Below are positions 32,876 through 41,637 of a stretch of DNA of 64,000 nt, piece by piece; position 1 is the first letter of the stretch, and the number at the start of each line of letters is the position of its first letter. The stretch covers positions 186,001 to 250,000 of the forward strand of contig NZ_JRHH01000006.1 in the NCBI RefSeq assembly GCF_000757385.1, given 5' to 3'. The stretch is from Flavobacterium aquatile LMG 4008 = ATCC 11947 (GTDB lineage: Bacteria; Bacteroidota; Bacteroidia; Flavobacteriales; Flavobacteriaceae). The notes under the pieces are model-generated. The model was not told the origin of the DNA. It did no database searches and was given only the letters and a program-made list of their open reading frames with translations. The translations under genes were made by a program, and so were the position numbers.

Positions 32876-33214
32876 TCAGCCATACAATTCCTCATAACGC
32901 TGAATATCTGCGTCAGTATCATAGTCATTTGCTTCAACATCTAATTTCTTCCAGTCAAACCCTTCGGCAGATGGATTTTTCCCTCCTTTGGAAGTTTCAA
33001 TTTCCAATCCTAAAATACTCATACAAATGTAGCGATGATGACCATCTGTAATAATTCCTTCATGGACTTTTATAGAACTAAATCTTTTACCTAGTTGTAA
33101 TCTCCTATGGATTCTTTCAATTATTGGAAAACTAATTGCGCCTTGCCCAGGTTTAAGGTCAAAAGGTGCTTGTGCTAAAAATTTTTCGATTTCAGCCTTT
33201 GTGATATTAGCCAT
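32876..33214 (-). CDS. Small ParB/sulfiredoxin-like protein, 112 aa
   Basis: IKVHEGIITDGHHRYICMSI is the DGHHR variant of the ParB-like nuclease/Srx motif, which binds NTPs. C-terminal part acidic (WKKLDVEANDYDTDADIQRY). First gene of the minus-strand pair at the right end of element 1. Its promoter side carries a strong inverted repeat (33277-33315). Role unknown. Confidence 0.75.
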   Translation of the reverse strand: MANITKAEIEKFLAQAPFDLKPGQGAISFPIIERIHRRLQLGKRFSSIKVHEGIITDGHHRYICMSILGLEIETSKGGKNPSAEGFDWKKLDVEANDYDTDADIQRYEELYG

Positions 33215-33276
33215 TGTAAAATGTAAATTATAAAAGGCAAACTTACTGAAATAATTACAGTTTTAAAAAATATTCT

Positions 33277-33315
33277 ATTTGCGATTTGCTACATATTTCG
33301 TAGTAAATCGCAAAT
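33277..33315. repeat. Inverted repeat upstream of the ParB-like gene
   Basis: Arms 33277-33292 and 33300-33315 are complementary at 15 of 16 positions around a 7-nt loop. It lies 60 bp upstream of the minus-strand gene and 200 bp inside the element's right end. Operator or recombination accessory site. Confidence 0.7.
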
Positions 33316-33373
33316 GAAATATAAGCAAGTTCATCAACCAGTTCAATCATTGAACGAATAAATTTAAGCTTTT

Positions 33374-33403
33374 TTGGTCAGTCATTTTTTTTCTTTATAT
33401 TTG
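33374..33403 (+). promoter_or_regulatory. Consensus Bacteroidota promoter facing out of element 1
   Basis: TTG (33374-33376), exactly 19 bp, TATATTTG (33396-33403). It would transcribe the arm repeat, the att core and the hairpin at 33554, toward integrase 2. In the excised circle of element 1 it would point at integrase 1. Confidence 0.75.
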
Positions 33404-33450
33404 TAATGGATGGATTCGAAAATTTGCAAGTCAAAATTGAGGAGCAAAAG

Positions 33451-33460
33451 CGAGACCCTA
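33451..33460 (+). repeat. Arm-type repeat, type A (element 1 right end)
   Basis: CGAGACCCTA, identical to the repeats beside integrase 1 (7274-7284, inverted 7299-7309), 57-66 bp before the att core. Confidence 0.65.
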
Positions 33461-33512
33461 TTTAGGAATAGAAAATTAAAATTCTACATATCAACGTATT
33501 AAAGTCGGAATA

Positions 33513-33531
33513 CAATTCCCTCTTTCTCCGC
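33513..33531 (+). other. att site between elements 1 and 2
   Basis: CAATTCCCTCTTTCTCCGC. The core 33517-33531 is identical to 7145-7159. The following CA completes a tRNA-like CCA end (CCGCCA). Right end of element 1 and left end of element 2. Confidence 0.75.
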
Positions 33532-33553
33532 CAGTAGAAATACAAATGGTTAC

Positions 33554-33590
33554 AAAACCCACTAAATTCAACGATTTAGTGGGTTTTTTC
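33554..33590 (+). terminator. Hairpin with T-run between att and integrase 2
   Basis: AACCCACTAAAT (33556-33567) pairs perfectly with ATTTAGTGGGTT (33574-33585), then TTTT. Same position and flanks as the hairpin at 7184-7218 but with an unrelated stem. Confidence 0.8.
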
Positions 33591-33632
33591 TTTTACGGAT
33601 ATATCAAATTATTCATTTAATCTCAAAGTTTT

Positions 33633-33680
33633 GGTGTCTTTCGAGGTGTCACTAAATTATAAAAATTTAAGTGACACCTC
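33633..33680. repeat. Arm-type repeats, type B (element 2 left end)
   Basis: GGTGTC (33633), GAGGTGTCACT (33643-33653) and the inverse AGTGACACCTC (33670-33680). They match the repeats left of the first att (7066-7088). Confidence 0.65.
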
Positions 33681-33793
33681 TTACAGAAAACCACCAGTAC
33701 AGCAAGGTGTTCAACAACATATTCAAAATATGTACATCTTGTTTGTAATTATTAGAAATTTTAAATTTAATAATAACTAAAAGGTTACCACTT

Positions 33794-35029
33794 ATGAACA
33801 CTACTGTATCAGTTCTCTTTTACATAAAGAGATCAAAAGCCAACAACGAGGGCATTTGCCCAATTTATGCAAGAGTAACAATCCAATCCAAACGATTTGA
33901 GTTTAGCGCAAACAAGTATGTAAATCCCGAAAGATGGTTAGGAGAAGGCTCTAAAGTCAAGGGTACTAATGAAGAAGCTAGAACAATTAATAGCCATCTA
34001 GATTATTTAAAAAATCAAGTTTTGGAAGCTGAAAAAAGATTATTCAAAAAAGACATCAAAGTTACTTCGGAAAACTTAAAGAATGAATTGTTTAGAGCAA
34101 CCGAAACTAAACGTATGCTAATTCCAATCTTCCAAGACCACAACAATAAAATCAAAGAACTGGTTGGCAAAGAATATGCACCAGGAACATTAGAACGTTA
34201 CAAAACTTCGTTGAGCCATACTAAAGAATTTCTATTGTGGAAGTACAAAGTTTCAGATATCGAGATAAACAAGATAGATCATGCTTTTGTAACCGATTAT
34301 GAATTTTGGTTAAGAAGCGTTAGAAACTGCTCCAATAACACCGCAGTTAAATACATCAAGAACTTCAATAAAATAATAAAGCTTTGTCTGGCCAATGACT
34401 GGCTTGATAAAAATCCGTTTGCAAACTACAAATCGAAAGTTAAAGAAGTCGAGAGAGTTTATTTATCTGAAGAAGAAATTCAAAACATCATTGAAAAAGA
34501 TTTCAAAACCGAAAGACTATCTCTTGTTCGCGATATCTTTCTTTTTAGCTGCTTTACCGGATTGGCATACATTGATGTCAAAAATTTAACAAAGTCGCAT
34601 GTAAGCCTAGGAATTGATGGTGAGAAGTGGATATTTACTCACAGACAGAAAACAGAAACTGCTTCCAAAATTCCAATACTTCCATTTACACAAATGATTA
34701 TTGATAAATATGCAGACCATCCACAAAATAACAATCAAGATAAACTACTTCCTATTTTGAGTAATCAAAAAATGAATACATATTTAAAAGAAATTGCAGG
34801 AGTTTGCGAAATCGAAAAAGAATTAACCTTTCACATTGCTCGACACACCTTTGCTACTACTGTCACACTTACAAATGGCGTTCCTATTGAAAGTGTGAGT
34901 AAAATGCTTGGGCATAAAAATTTGAGAACTACACAACATTACGCTAAGGTTTTGGATAGAAAAGTTAGTGATGATATGGCAATTCTAAAACAAAAACTGA
35001 AGTCACAAACAGTAGCAAAAAGTTCATAA
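33794..35029 (+). CDS. Tyrosine recombinase (integrase 2), IntDOT-like
   Basis: 411 residues. The catalytic half is nearly identical in amino acids to integrase 1 (same HRQKTE, HIARHTFATTVTL and TTQHYAKVLD motifs, same replaced first Arg in FTGLAYIDV), although many codons differ at silent positions. The first ~105 residues are clearly different (NTTVSVLFYIKRSKANNEG). This is the arm-binding domain, and the flanking repeats also differ from those of element 1. It should act at the same att core. Confidence 0.95.
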   Translation: MNTTVSVLFYIKRSKANNEGICPIYARVTIQSKRFEFSANKYVNPERWLGEGSKVKGTNEEARTINSHLDYLKNQVLEAEKRLFKKDIKVTSENLKNELFRATETKRMLIPIFQDHNNKIKELVGKEYAPGTLERYKTSLSHTKEFLLWKYKVSDIEINKIDHAFVTDYEFWLRSVRNCSNNTAVKYIKNFNKIIKLCLANDWLDKNPFANYKSKVKEVERVYLSEEEIQNIIEKDFKTERLSLVRDIFLFSCFTGLAYIDVKNLTKSHVSLGIDGEKWIFTHRQKTETASKIPILPFTQMIIDKYADHPQNNNQDKLLPILSNQKMNTYLKEIAGVCEIEKELTFHIARHTFATTVTLTNGVPIESVSKMLGHKNLRTTQHYAKVLDRKVSDDMAILKQKLKSQTVAKSS

Positions 35030-35175
35030 GCGTTAAATTCTTAATTCAAAAAACATATCAAAATCATTAACAATTTGCGAGAGGACAAAATGTATAAAAC
35101 ATCGATGCAAATAGTATTGAAGAATCTATAATTATATTCTTTCTACATATCCAAAAAGTTTATTTAAAGTGATAT

Positions 35176-35208
35176 AAAATGTAACCTTCTGTTTGGGAAA
35201 TCATCTAA
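35176..35208 (+). promoter_or_regulatory. ECF sigma promoter 1
   Basis: TGTAACC (to 35186), 15 bp, CATCTAA (35202-35208), upstream of the gene at 35245. One of five copies in this cargo. Confidence 0.7.
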
Positions 35209-35244
35209 ATCTTGGTGTCCAGATATAACAACTACTAAAAATAC

Positions 35245-35910
35245 ATGCAAATGGGGTTCATTTTTCCTTATAAAGTCAAAGTCGTTAAAAAAAGATTTAT
35301 TAGCGATAGAATTGTCAAGTTATCAATCGAGAGACCTTATAATTACGATTGCAAACTTGGTCAAGTTATCGATTTGAGTATTGATGCTCCGCAATTTGGG
35401 TTGGAGGTTGATACATTTACAATTATAGATGTAAGTGGGAATACTTTTTTCGATATAATTGTAAAGAGTTGCCCCAATGATAGTAAAATTTCAGATTATC
35501 TTAGTATAATAAACACTAATGAAAGTATTTTTATATCTGATGCTTGGGACTCACAAGAATACAAAGGTCCAGGTTTGTTTATAGTAGAAAATATTTTCAT
35601 AGCCCGAATCTTAAATATTTTGAAAAAAATTAGTCCAGACTCGATAAACATTTCAAATCACAAACTTTTACTTTTTAATGAGACCAAAGCAGATGTTTTT
35701 TTTGATTCAGAAATGAAAAAAATTTTAGGCGCAAACTACAAGAACATTTACCACGGGAGCCAGTTCGATTACTATAGTCTACTTAAGAAGCGTGTATATA
35801 ATTTAGATCAAGATATATTCATATGTGGAACTTATAAATTTGAAAAGAACATAATGGTTGCTCTACTAAATATTGGGTTTAATAAAGAACAAATACATAC
35901 AGGGAAGTAA
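35245..35910 (+). CDS. Degenerate ferredoxin-reductase-like protein, 221 aa
   Basis: Same fold and length as the FAD-dependent reductase at 43940 (shared YTIGQ/CKLGQV, DIIVK, ISDAWDSQEYKG, DIFICGTYKF). The FAD motif is altered (VDTFTIIDVS), and the nucleotide-binding GSGITP loop is replaced by VENIFIARIL. It probably no longer binds NAD(P)H and may be a regulatory or electron-transfer paralogue. Preceded by an ECF promoter. Its stop overlaps the ATG of the decarboxylase, so the two are coupled. Confidence 0.75.
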   Translation: MQMGFIFPYKVKVVKKRFISDRIVKLSIERPYNYDCKLGQVIDLSIDAPQFGLEVDTFTIIDVSGNTFFDIIVKSCPNDSKISDYLSIINTNESIFISDAWDSQEYKGPGLFIVENIFIARILNILKKISPDSINISNHKLLLFNETKADVFFDSEMKKILGANYKNIYHGSQFDYYSLLKKRVYNLDQDIFICGTYKFEKNIMVALLNIGFNKEQIHTGK

Positions 35911-37346
35911 TGAAAATTAAAAAATTATTTTTATTAGAAGAATCGCCCAAGGAACGAAAGGAATTAGTAGATAAGACTTTAATTTTCGGCGAGCATTTCC
36001 TTAATAATTTGTCACATTTGAATGCATATAATGATCCATCTAAAAGCAATTTAAATACGGATAGAAAGTTCGCCATTAATGAGAAATCATCTGGGATAGA
36101 TGAAATTTTGTCCTTATTAGAGGAAGAATTATTGAGCCCAGGTTTAAATACTGCATCCGGAGCAAACATGGGATACATTCCAGGAGGTGGTATTTTCAGT
36201 TCCGCTCTTGGCGATTACATTGCTGCAATCTCCAATAAATATGCTGGGGTATTTTATGCATCTCCTGGTGCCGTTAACATGGAAAATGAACTAATTCGAT
36301 GGACAGCAGACCTTGTTGGTTATTCAAAGGGTTATGGCGGCAACCTAACTTCAGGGGGAAGTATAGCTAATCTTATAGCGCTCTTAACAGCAAAAAAAGC
36401 AAAAAATATAAATATTCGCAATATTGAAAGGACAGTTATATATTGTTCTCATCAATCACATCATAGCATTCAAAGAGCCATAAATATTATTGGTCTTGAG
36501 GACTGCATTATTCGCTACATTGATATTGATTCAGAATTACGCATGAATACTGAAAAACTTGAGAAACAGATTGTAGAGGATTTAAAAATTGATTTGAATC
36601 CTTTTTTAATTGTAGCAAATGCTGGGTCAACTGATGCTGGCATGATTGATCCTTTATGTGATATCGGAAAAATTGCAACACAATATTCGTTATGGTTTCA
36701 TATTGACGCTGCTTATGGAGGATTTTATCTTTTGACAAAGAGGGGGCAGAAAAGATTAAAAGGAATTTCTTTAGCGGATTCTATAATTATGGATCCTCAT
36801 AAAAGTTTATTTCTACCTTACGGATCAGGTGTGGTTTTAGTAAAAAATATTAATAATCTTATCAAAGCTAATCAGTACAGTGCAAATTATATGCAGGATG
36901 CCAATGAAGATTCCAATAGTTATTCACCTTCTCAGTTATCGCCCGAATTAAGCAAACACTTTAGAGGATTGAGAATGTGGTTACCATTAAAGCTCTACGG
37001 TCACAATACATTTGAACATTATTTAGACGAAAAACTGAACTTAGCAAGGTACTTTTATTCTAATGTAAAAAAAATCGGTTTTGAGGTCGGTCCAAAACCG
37101 GATTTATCAATCGTTACTTTTAGATTTCTACCCAAAAACGGGAGTGCAGATGACCTCAACAGATTTATTATAAAAGAAATACAAAACAACGGAAAGGTTT
37201 TCATTTCAAGCACCACCATTAATGGAAACTTTACATTAAGAGCTGCAATTGTTTCCTTTAGGACTCATAAAATCGAAGTTGATTCATTATTGAATATCCT
37301 TAGTGAAATCCTAAACAAAAAAGATATAACTACACCTCTTCGATAA
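35910..37346 (+). CDS. PLP-dependent group II decarboxylase
   Basis: 478 residues. Motifs of the aromatic-L-amino-acid/glutamate decarboxylase family: NLTSGGSIANLIAL, the stacking His region SHQSHHSIQRA, the Asp of FHIDAAYGG and the Schiff-base Lys in MDPHKSLFLPYGSG. Length is normal. The substrate is probably an aromatic amino acid, but this cannot be decided from sequence. Second gene of the operon driven by ECF promoter 1. With folE nearby, an aromatic amine or pterin-linked pathway is a possible but unproven connection. Confidence 0.88.
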   Translation: MKIKKLFLLEESPKERKELVDKTLIFGEHFLNNLSHLNAYNDPSKSNLNTDRKFAINEKSSGIDEILSLLEEELLSPGLNTASGANMGYIPGGGIFSSALGDYIAAISNKYAGVFYASPGAVNMENELIRWTADLVGYSKGYGGNLTSGGSIANLIALLTAKKAKNINIRNIERTVIYCSHQSHHSIQRAINIIGLEDCIIRYIDIDSELRMNTEKLEKQIVEDLKIDLNPFLIVANAGSTDAGMIDPLCDIGKIATQYSLWFHIDAAYGGFYLLTKRGQKRLKGISLADSIIMDPHKSLFLPYGSGVVLVKNINNLIKANQYSANYMQDANEDSNSYSPSQLSPELSKHFRGLRMWLPLKLYGHNTFEHYLDEKLNLARYFYSNVKKIGFEVGPKPDLSIVTFRFLPKNGSADDLNRFIIKEIQNNGKVFISSTTINGNFTLRAAIVSFRTHKIEVDSLLNILSEILNKKDITTPLR

Positions 37347-37358
37347 ATGACTGTTTTT

Positions 37359-38318
37359 TTAAAATGATTTAACAACTCCGATTCTTAACCTAATTCCAGC
37401 ATCGTTTTGTTCTCCGTTCATATCTTGTATAATAGGCAATGAAAGAGTCAAAGGAAAACTCCAACTGTCGTAGTTAAAATTCGTGCCTATATTTAGAAAT
37501 CCTAGGTAATAGCCAGAATCTTCATCTACACTACCATCTTCTCGTATTTTATCTAGCCATTCACCATAATAACCACCGAATACAGTCCATCTGTAATTTG
37601 TTTCAATGATTTTATATTGAGTATCATTTGAAATTAAGTCCGCTTTCTTTTTTATTTCTTTTATTCTATAGGAAAATGTTACATTTTGAACTGATATATT
37701 TCCATAATAATTTCCTTTAAAACCATTCGTCGTGTATTTAAAAGTCCCATTGCCTTGAAGTGCTATATTGTTTTCCCATCGCTTTGAAAATAGCAGCCCG
37801 ACCATTGGGTCAAATGAACCCGAACCAACCACAACGGTTGTATTGTCAAAATTCGATCCTTTCTGAATTCCTGTTGGTAGTTCGAGACCTCCTTGTAGTG
37901 CAATGTTAAAGTTATTTTTTGAATAAGCATTAAAAGTTCCTATTACCATTAAATCTCCTAAACCATTGTCGTTACCGCTATCAGTGTGTAAAAAAACATA
38001 GGGAAGTGATGCAGCAATCGTAATTTTATCCGTAATGCCATATCGTACACCTAGAGAATTCACAAAAATGCTTTTAAGTGGCGTTTCTTCGTCCTCTTCT
38101 ATTCTGGCTTCCTCGATATGTTGACTTTTGATATTGATATTTCGATATTCTACATAGTCTTCTAATACTAATTGTCTTTTTTCGAGGGTTAATAATCCAT
38201 TGTTGTTATTAAAACTGCCCGAAGAACCAGTTGCTGCACCTGCACAGCACGCACATTGACTATTAGCATAAGTTACAGAAAATAAGATAGTTATAAGTAA
38301 TATTTTATATTTTTTCAT
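37359..38318 (-). CDS. Outer-membrane beta-barrel-like protein with Cys-rich N-terminus
   Basis: 320 residues from ATG 38318, chosen because the signal peptide MKKYKILLITILFSVTYANS begins there rather than nine codons earlier. The mature N-terminus has QCACCAGAATGSSG. The body is a strand pattern ending in IRLRIGVVKSF, with an aromatic C-terminal residue typical of outer-membrane barrels. Last gene downstream of CcsBA with a 40-bp gap; may handle copper or substrates of the cytochrome system. Confidence 0.75.
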   Translation of the reverse strand: MKKYKILLITILFSVTYANSQCACCAGAATGSSGSFNNNNGLLTLEKRQLVLEDYVEYRNINIKSQHIEEARIEEDEETPLKSIFVNSLGVRYGITDKITIAASLPYVFLHTDSGNDNGLGDLMVIGTFNAYSKNNFNIALQGGLELPTGIQKGSNFDNTTVVVGSGSFDPMVGLLFSKRWENNIALQGNGTFKYTTNGFKGNYYGNISVQNVTFSYRIKEIKKKADLISNDTQYKIIETNYRWTVFGGYYGEWLDKIREDGSVDEDSGYYLGFLNIGTNFNYDSWSFPLTLSLPIIQDMNGEQNDAGIRLRIGVVKSF

Positions 38319-38358
38319 AGATTTTAGATTTATTTTAAAAAACAAAAAATTAATAATT

Positions 38359-41300
38359 TTAAGATTTTAAAAAGGTTTTTTGTTTGTAGAACGACAGTAT
38401 TGCTAACACAAATAATATAGCAAGTGAATAATATATGTAAATTGGTGTTATTACCTTGTCTCCTTTCGCATAAGAATGTAATCCCGACAAGTAGAAGTTA
38501 ACCCCAAAATATGTCATTAGTATAGAATAATAAGACAAAACGCTAAACAAGGCGAGGATCCATTTCCCTCTTAAAATAGGTACTAGTCGCATATGTAGAA
38601 CAAAAGCATATATCATTATACTAATCAATGCCCAAGTTTCTTTAGGATCCCATGCCCAATATCTTCCCCAACTCTCGTTCGCCCACTGTCCACCTAAAAA
38701 ATTACCTATAGTTAACATAATAAGTCCCACAGTCAATGACATTTCAGTAATCAGTAGAACTTTTGTTATCGCATCACTTAATAGTTTTTTATTAGATTCA
38801 TTTAAAAAACACATCATAATCATTGAGACTAATCCAAGTATCATTGCCAATGTAAAAGGTCCGTAGCTTGCAACAATAATAGCAACATGTATCATTAACC
38901 AGTAAGAATTTAAAACTGGTTGTAAATTGGCAATTGATGGGTCTAACCAATTCCAATGAGCTACCATGAGTATCATTGAGGCAACAAAAGCTGTTGACGC
39001 GACCGTTAAACTTGATTTCCTACCTAGTATTAATCCGAATAACATTGTTGCCCAACTAATGTAAATGATTGTTTCATAAGCATCACTCCAAGGTGCATGT
39101 CCTGAAATATACCATCTGCAGATAAGCCCTAAACTCTGTAAGGTAAAAAGAGCGAGAACTAGATAATGCATAATCCTCAAGCAAGTTCTGAAGAACTTTC
39201 TAGGTTTGAAAATATTCAGTAATGATAAAACAAGCATTAAAACTCCGGCATACATATACCATTTAAAAAGTTCTTTGAATACATCATATTTGTTATAAAG
39301 TAGTTCGGCACTTATTTTATCTTTTGAGGGTCTTACTTTACTTCCAAATTTTATTTGATATCTTTCAATACTCAACAAGAGAGAATCAGATTTAGAATAA
39401 TTATCTTTATCGAACGAGGTAACTAAAGAAGTAAAATAAAGAGGCAAAATATTTTTTACATAAAGTAAATCCTTGCCTTCAACTCCTGAATGTTCTGTCT
39501 CTGAAGCAGAAATCCATTTGTTATTTAAATCATTAGGAATTGGAAAAATTTTAAGTACACGACCAGTAATGATATTATAGAATATATTCACACGTTTATC
39601 AGTTTCTATAAAATCTTTTTCATACTGGTTAGGTAGCAAAGAACGATAGGAATCTTTCGCTTGATTTGCAAGTTTATACTTTCCATCTCTATCAAAAAAA
39701 TCCGCTAACGCTGCATACTTTTCATCAGCTTTTAGCCCAATTAGTTTTCTTAAACTATCATTATCTTTCTTTAAATATATCAAAGGAACATTATACCACA
39801 CTTTAGGACGTTGCATAATTGAGATAAGAACCTGGTCAGAGTTTAAACCGTTGTAGTAGTCATTCTTACTTATTTTCCTTAGCAATTCTGACGAATAGGT
39901 ATTTAAAGGTTTCATCCTTCCTACTTCATCCTGTACAACCAATTTACTAAATAGCTTCGCATGCTTAACAGGAACAGCATAAAAATCTATTATAGAATCT
40001 AACCGGAATTTAATAACAGACTTTTCAGAATGATTCATTTCCTGACCAAAAGAACTTAGACTGAACAGAGAGAAGAATAGCAGTATAGAGACAAAACCTT
40101 TTTTTGAGTAGTTCTTTAATTTTTTCTGTACGATTCCGAATCTTGATTTTTTATCGAACAATAATAAAATTAGACTAAGATATAACAATGCATAACCCAA
40201 ATATGTAACATTCGTACCAAGATTGTCATGGTTTACCGCTAATATAGTTCCCTTCTCATCAGGGTGATAAGAAGCCTGAAAAAAGCGATATCCATCATAA
40301 TCTAAGACATGGTTCATATAAATTCTTTCTTTCGTTTCCTTATTCTCATCCAAAACAGAAACTCTACTTTCAAATGAAGAATAACTATTTAATGTACCCG
40401 GATATTTTTCCGCAATAAAATCATCAAGCCTAATTTTAAAAGGAAGCTTATATTCCTTACTACCATAAGATAGTTTCAACCTCAAATCATCAATCAAGAC
40501 AATTTCTGGCACTCCTTTCTTCTTTTCTTTTCCAAACAGGACTAAATCTTTACTTATATTTCCAACTTTAATTTTTAATTCTAGGGCATCATTTTCACCT
40601 TTATTATCATATTTAAAATCTGAATTAACATCTAAAACTCCATTTTTGGGAAAAAAGGGAACAACAAATTGTATATTATTAAAATTATAAAGACTCTTTA
40701 CATGCAACAACGATTTATCATTAGCTATGACATTACCTGAATTTCCAGAGGACATCTCCAAAAAACTTCCGTTAATTGGAACTTTAATAAAAAGCCGCCC
40801 ATCAATTTCGCTTGTAAAATTAATTGCGTTAATCATAGGTCTATTATAGGTAAAAGTTACATTCGGGGTTTTTAAGATTTCCCCATCCTTAATAAAATGA
40901 TCAACCCTAACATTTTCGTTCACAGTTACAATTTTCAGATACCTATTCCCGTTTTTATCCTGCTTAAAAACTTGTTTTGCATTCATGATAAAACGGCTAT
41001 AGATAATATCAACTGGCTTGTTTTGATGATTGGCATGAATGGCAAAATCGTTATTGCAATCTGTTTTTTGAGACAATAATAGAGCCCGGCTTATTACCGT
41101 TCTTTTTTGTGAGCCTTTAGTTTCAATTTCGGCTGTTAAATAAGCTTTATCAGAAAGAATCTCTTGTTTACTTTCACCTTCTTTTAATGAAACTATTCCT
41201 TCGTAGCCAAAATACCTCGTAATAAAAGCACCAGTTATAATAAAAATAAAGGCAAAGTGGAGTCCTAAAATCACTAATTTGTCTTTCCTGAATAACTTAT

Positions 41301-41505
41301 ACTTACCAATATTACATACGAAGTTGATTGTAAACAACAGTAGAATTAATTCGAACCACCATGAATTATAAATAATAATTCTTGCAGTATTCGTATTATA
41401 ACTATTCTCAATAAAAGTCCCTGCCGCCATAGAGCCAGCAAAAATCACGAACAATAGAGCCATTAAATAATTTGAAGAAAATACCGAAACTAGTTTTCTA
41501 ATCAT
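38359..41505 (-). CDS. Cytochrome c biogenesis protein, CcsB(ResB)-CcsA fusion
   Basis: 1048 residues. The N-terminal ~460 residues form the ResB/CcsB part (four membrane segments and a large periplasmic domain, DYDGYRFFQASYHPDEKGT). The middle is periplasmic. The C-terminal ~290 residues are CcsA with the haem-handling motif WGRYWAWDPKETWA and flanking His (MIHVAIIVASYGP, HMRLVPIL). It exports haem and attaches it to CXXCH proteins. The natural client is the di-haem cytochrome encoded just upstream (41638). Such large fusions are known in Bacteroidota. Confidence 0.92.
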   Translation of the reverse strand: MIRKLVSVFSSNYLMALLFVIFAGSMAAGTFIENSYNTNTARIIIYNSWWFELILLLFTINFVCNIGKYKLFRKDKLVILGLHFAFIFIITGAFITRYFGYEGIVSLKEGESKQEILSDKAYLTAEIETKGSQKRTVISRALLLSQKTDCNNDFAIHANHQNKPVDIIYSRFIMNAKQVFKQDKNGNRYLKIVTVNENVRVDHFIKDGEILKTPNVTFTYNRPMINAINFTSEIDGRLFIKVPINGSFLEMSSGNSGNVIANDKSLLHVKSLYNFNNIQFVVPFFPKNGVLDVNSDFKYDNKGENDALELKIKVGNISKDLVLFGKEKKKGVPEIVLIDDLRLKLSYGSKEYKLPFKIRLDDFIAEKYPGTLNSYSSFESRVSVLDENKETKERIYMNHVLDYDGYRFFQASYHPDEKGTILAVNHDNLGTNVTYLGYALLYLSLILLLFDKKSRFGIVQKKLKNYSKKGFVSILLFFSLFSLSSFGQEMNHSEKSVIKFRLDSIIDFYAVPVKHAKLFSKLVVQDEVGRMKPLNTYSSELLRKISKNDYYNGLNSDQVLISIMQRPKVWYNVPLIYLKKDNDSLRKLIGLKADEKYAALADFFDRDGKYKLANQAKDSYRSLLPNQYEKDFIETDKRVNIFYNIITGRVLKIFPIPNDLNNKWISASETEHSGVEGKDLLYVKNILPLYFTSLVTSFDKDNYSKSDSLLLSIERYQIKFGSKVRPSKDKISAELLYNKYDVFKELFKWYMYAGVLMLVLSLLNIFKPRKFFRTCLRIMHYLVLALFTLQSLGLICRWYISGHAPWSDAYETIIYISWATMLFGLILGRKSSLTVASTAFVASMILMVAHWNWLDPSIANLQPVLNSYWLMIHVAIIVASYGPFTLAMILGLVSMIMMCFLNESNKKLLSDAITKVLLITEMSLTVGLIMLTIGNFLGGQWANESWGRYWAWDPKETWALISIMIYAFVLHMRLVPILRGKWILALFSVLSYYSILMTYFGVNFYLSGLHSYAKGDKVITPIYIYYSLAILFVLAILSFYKQKTFLKS

Positions 41506-41570
41506 TAGATTGATTTTAAAATAAAAATGTTACCGACAATAGTCAGCAATATGTTAAAAGAAGAATTTTT

Positions 41571-41612
41571 AAAAAATCCCGTGACTAAACACAAGTCATG
41601 TTAATCACGGGA
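41571..41612 (-). terminator. Terminator after the di-haem cytochrome gene
   Basis: TCCCGTGA (41577-41584) and TCACGGGA (41605-41612) with a U-run on the minus strand. It separates the cytochrome operon from CcsBA, giving full or partial termination. Confidence 0.75.
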
Positions 41613-41637
41613 TCAAACCAAAAACAGGAATTAAATA

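Larger units (their letters stand above)
7145..33531 (+). mobile_element. Integrative element 1, 26.4 kb, tRNA-Ser-type att
   Basis: Flanked by identical 15-bp cores at 7145-7159 and 33517-33531, with an integrase next to the left core and matching arm repeats inside both ends (CGAGACCCTA). Contents: redox cassette, RteC/HTH/replication core, phage-like structural and lysis genes, an rRNA-like RNA, a two-gene candidate defence system and a HAD/ParB-like pair. No relaxase, coupling protein or conjugation gene is present, so it is not self-conjugative. Confidence 0.8.

Noticed and set aside
33408..33467. Short frame after the outward promoter (MDGFENLQVKIEEQK...)
   Set aside because: About 19 codons, crosses the arm repeat, no counterpart at the other element end.
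7145..33531. Conjugative transposon of the CTnDOT type
   Set aside because: RteC and an IntDOT-like integrase are present, but no relaxase, coupling protein or Tra gene is encoded.
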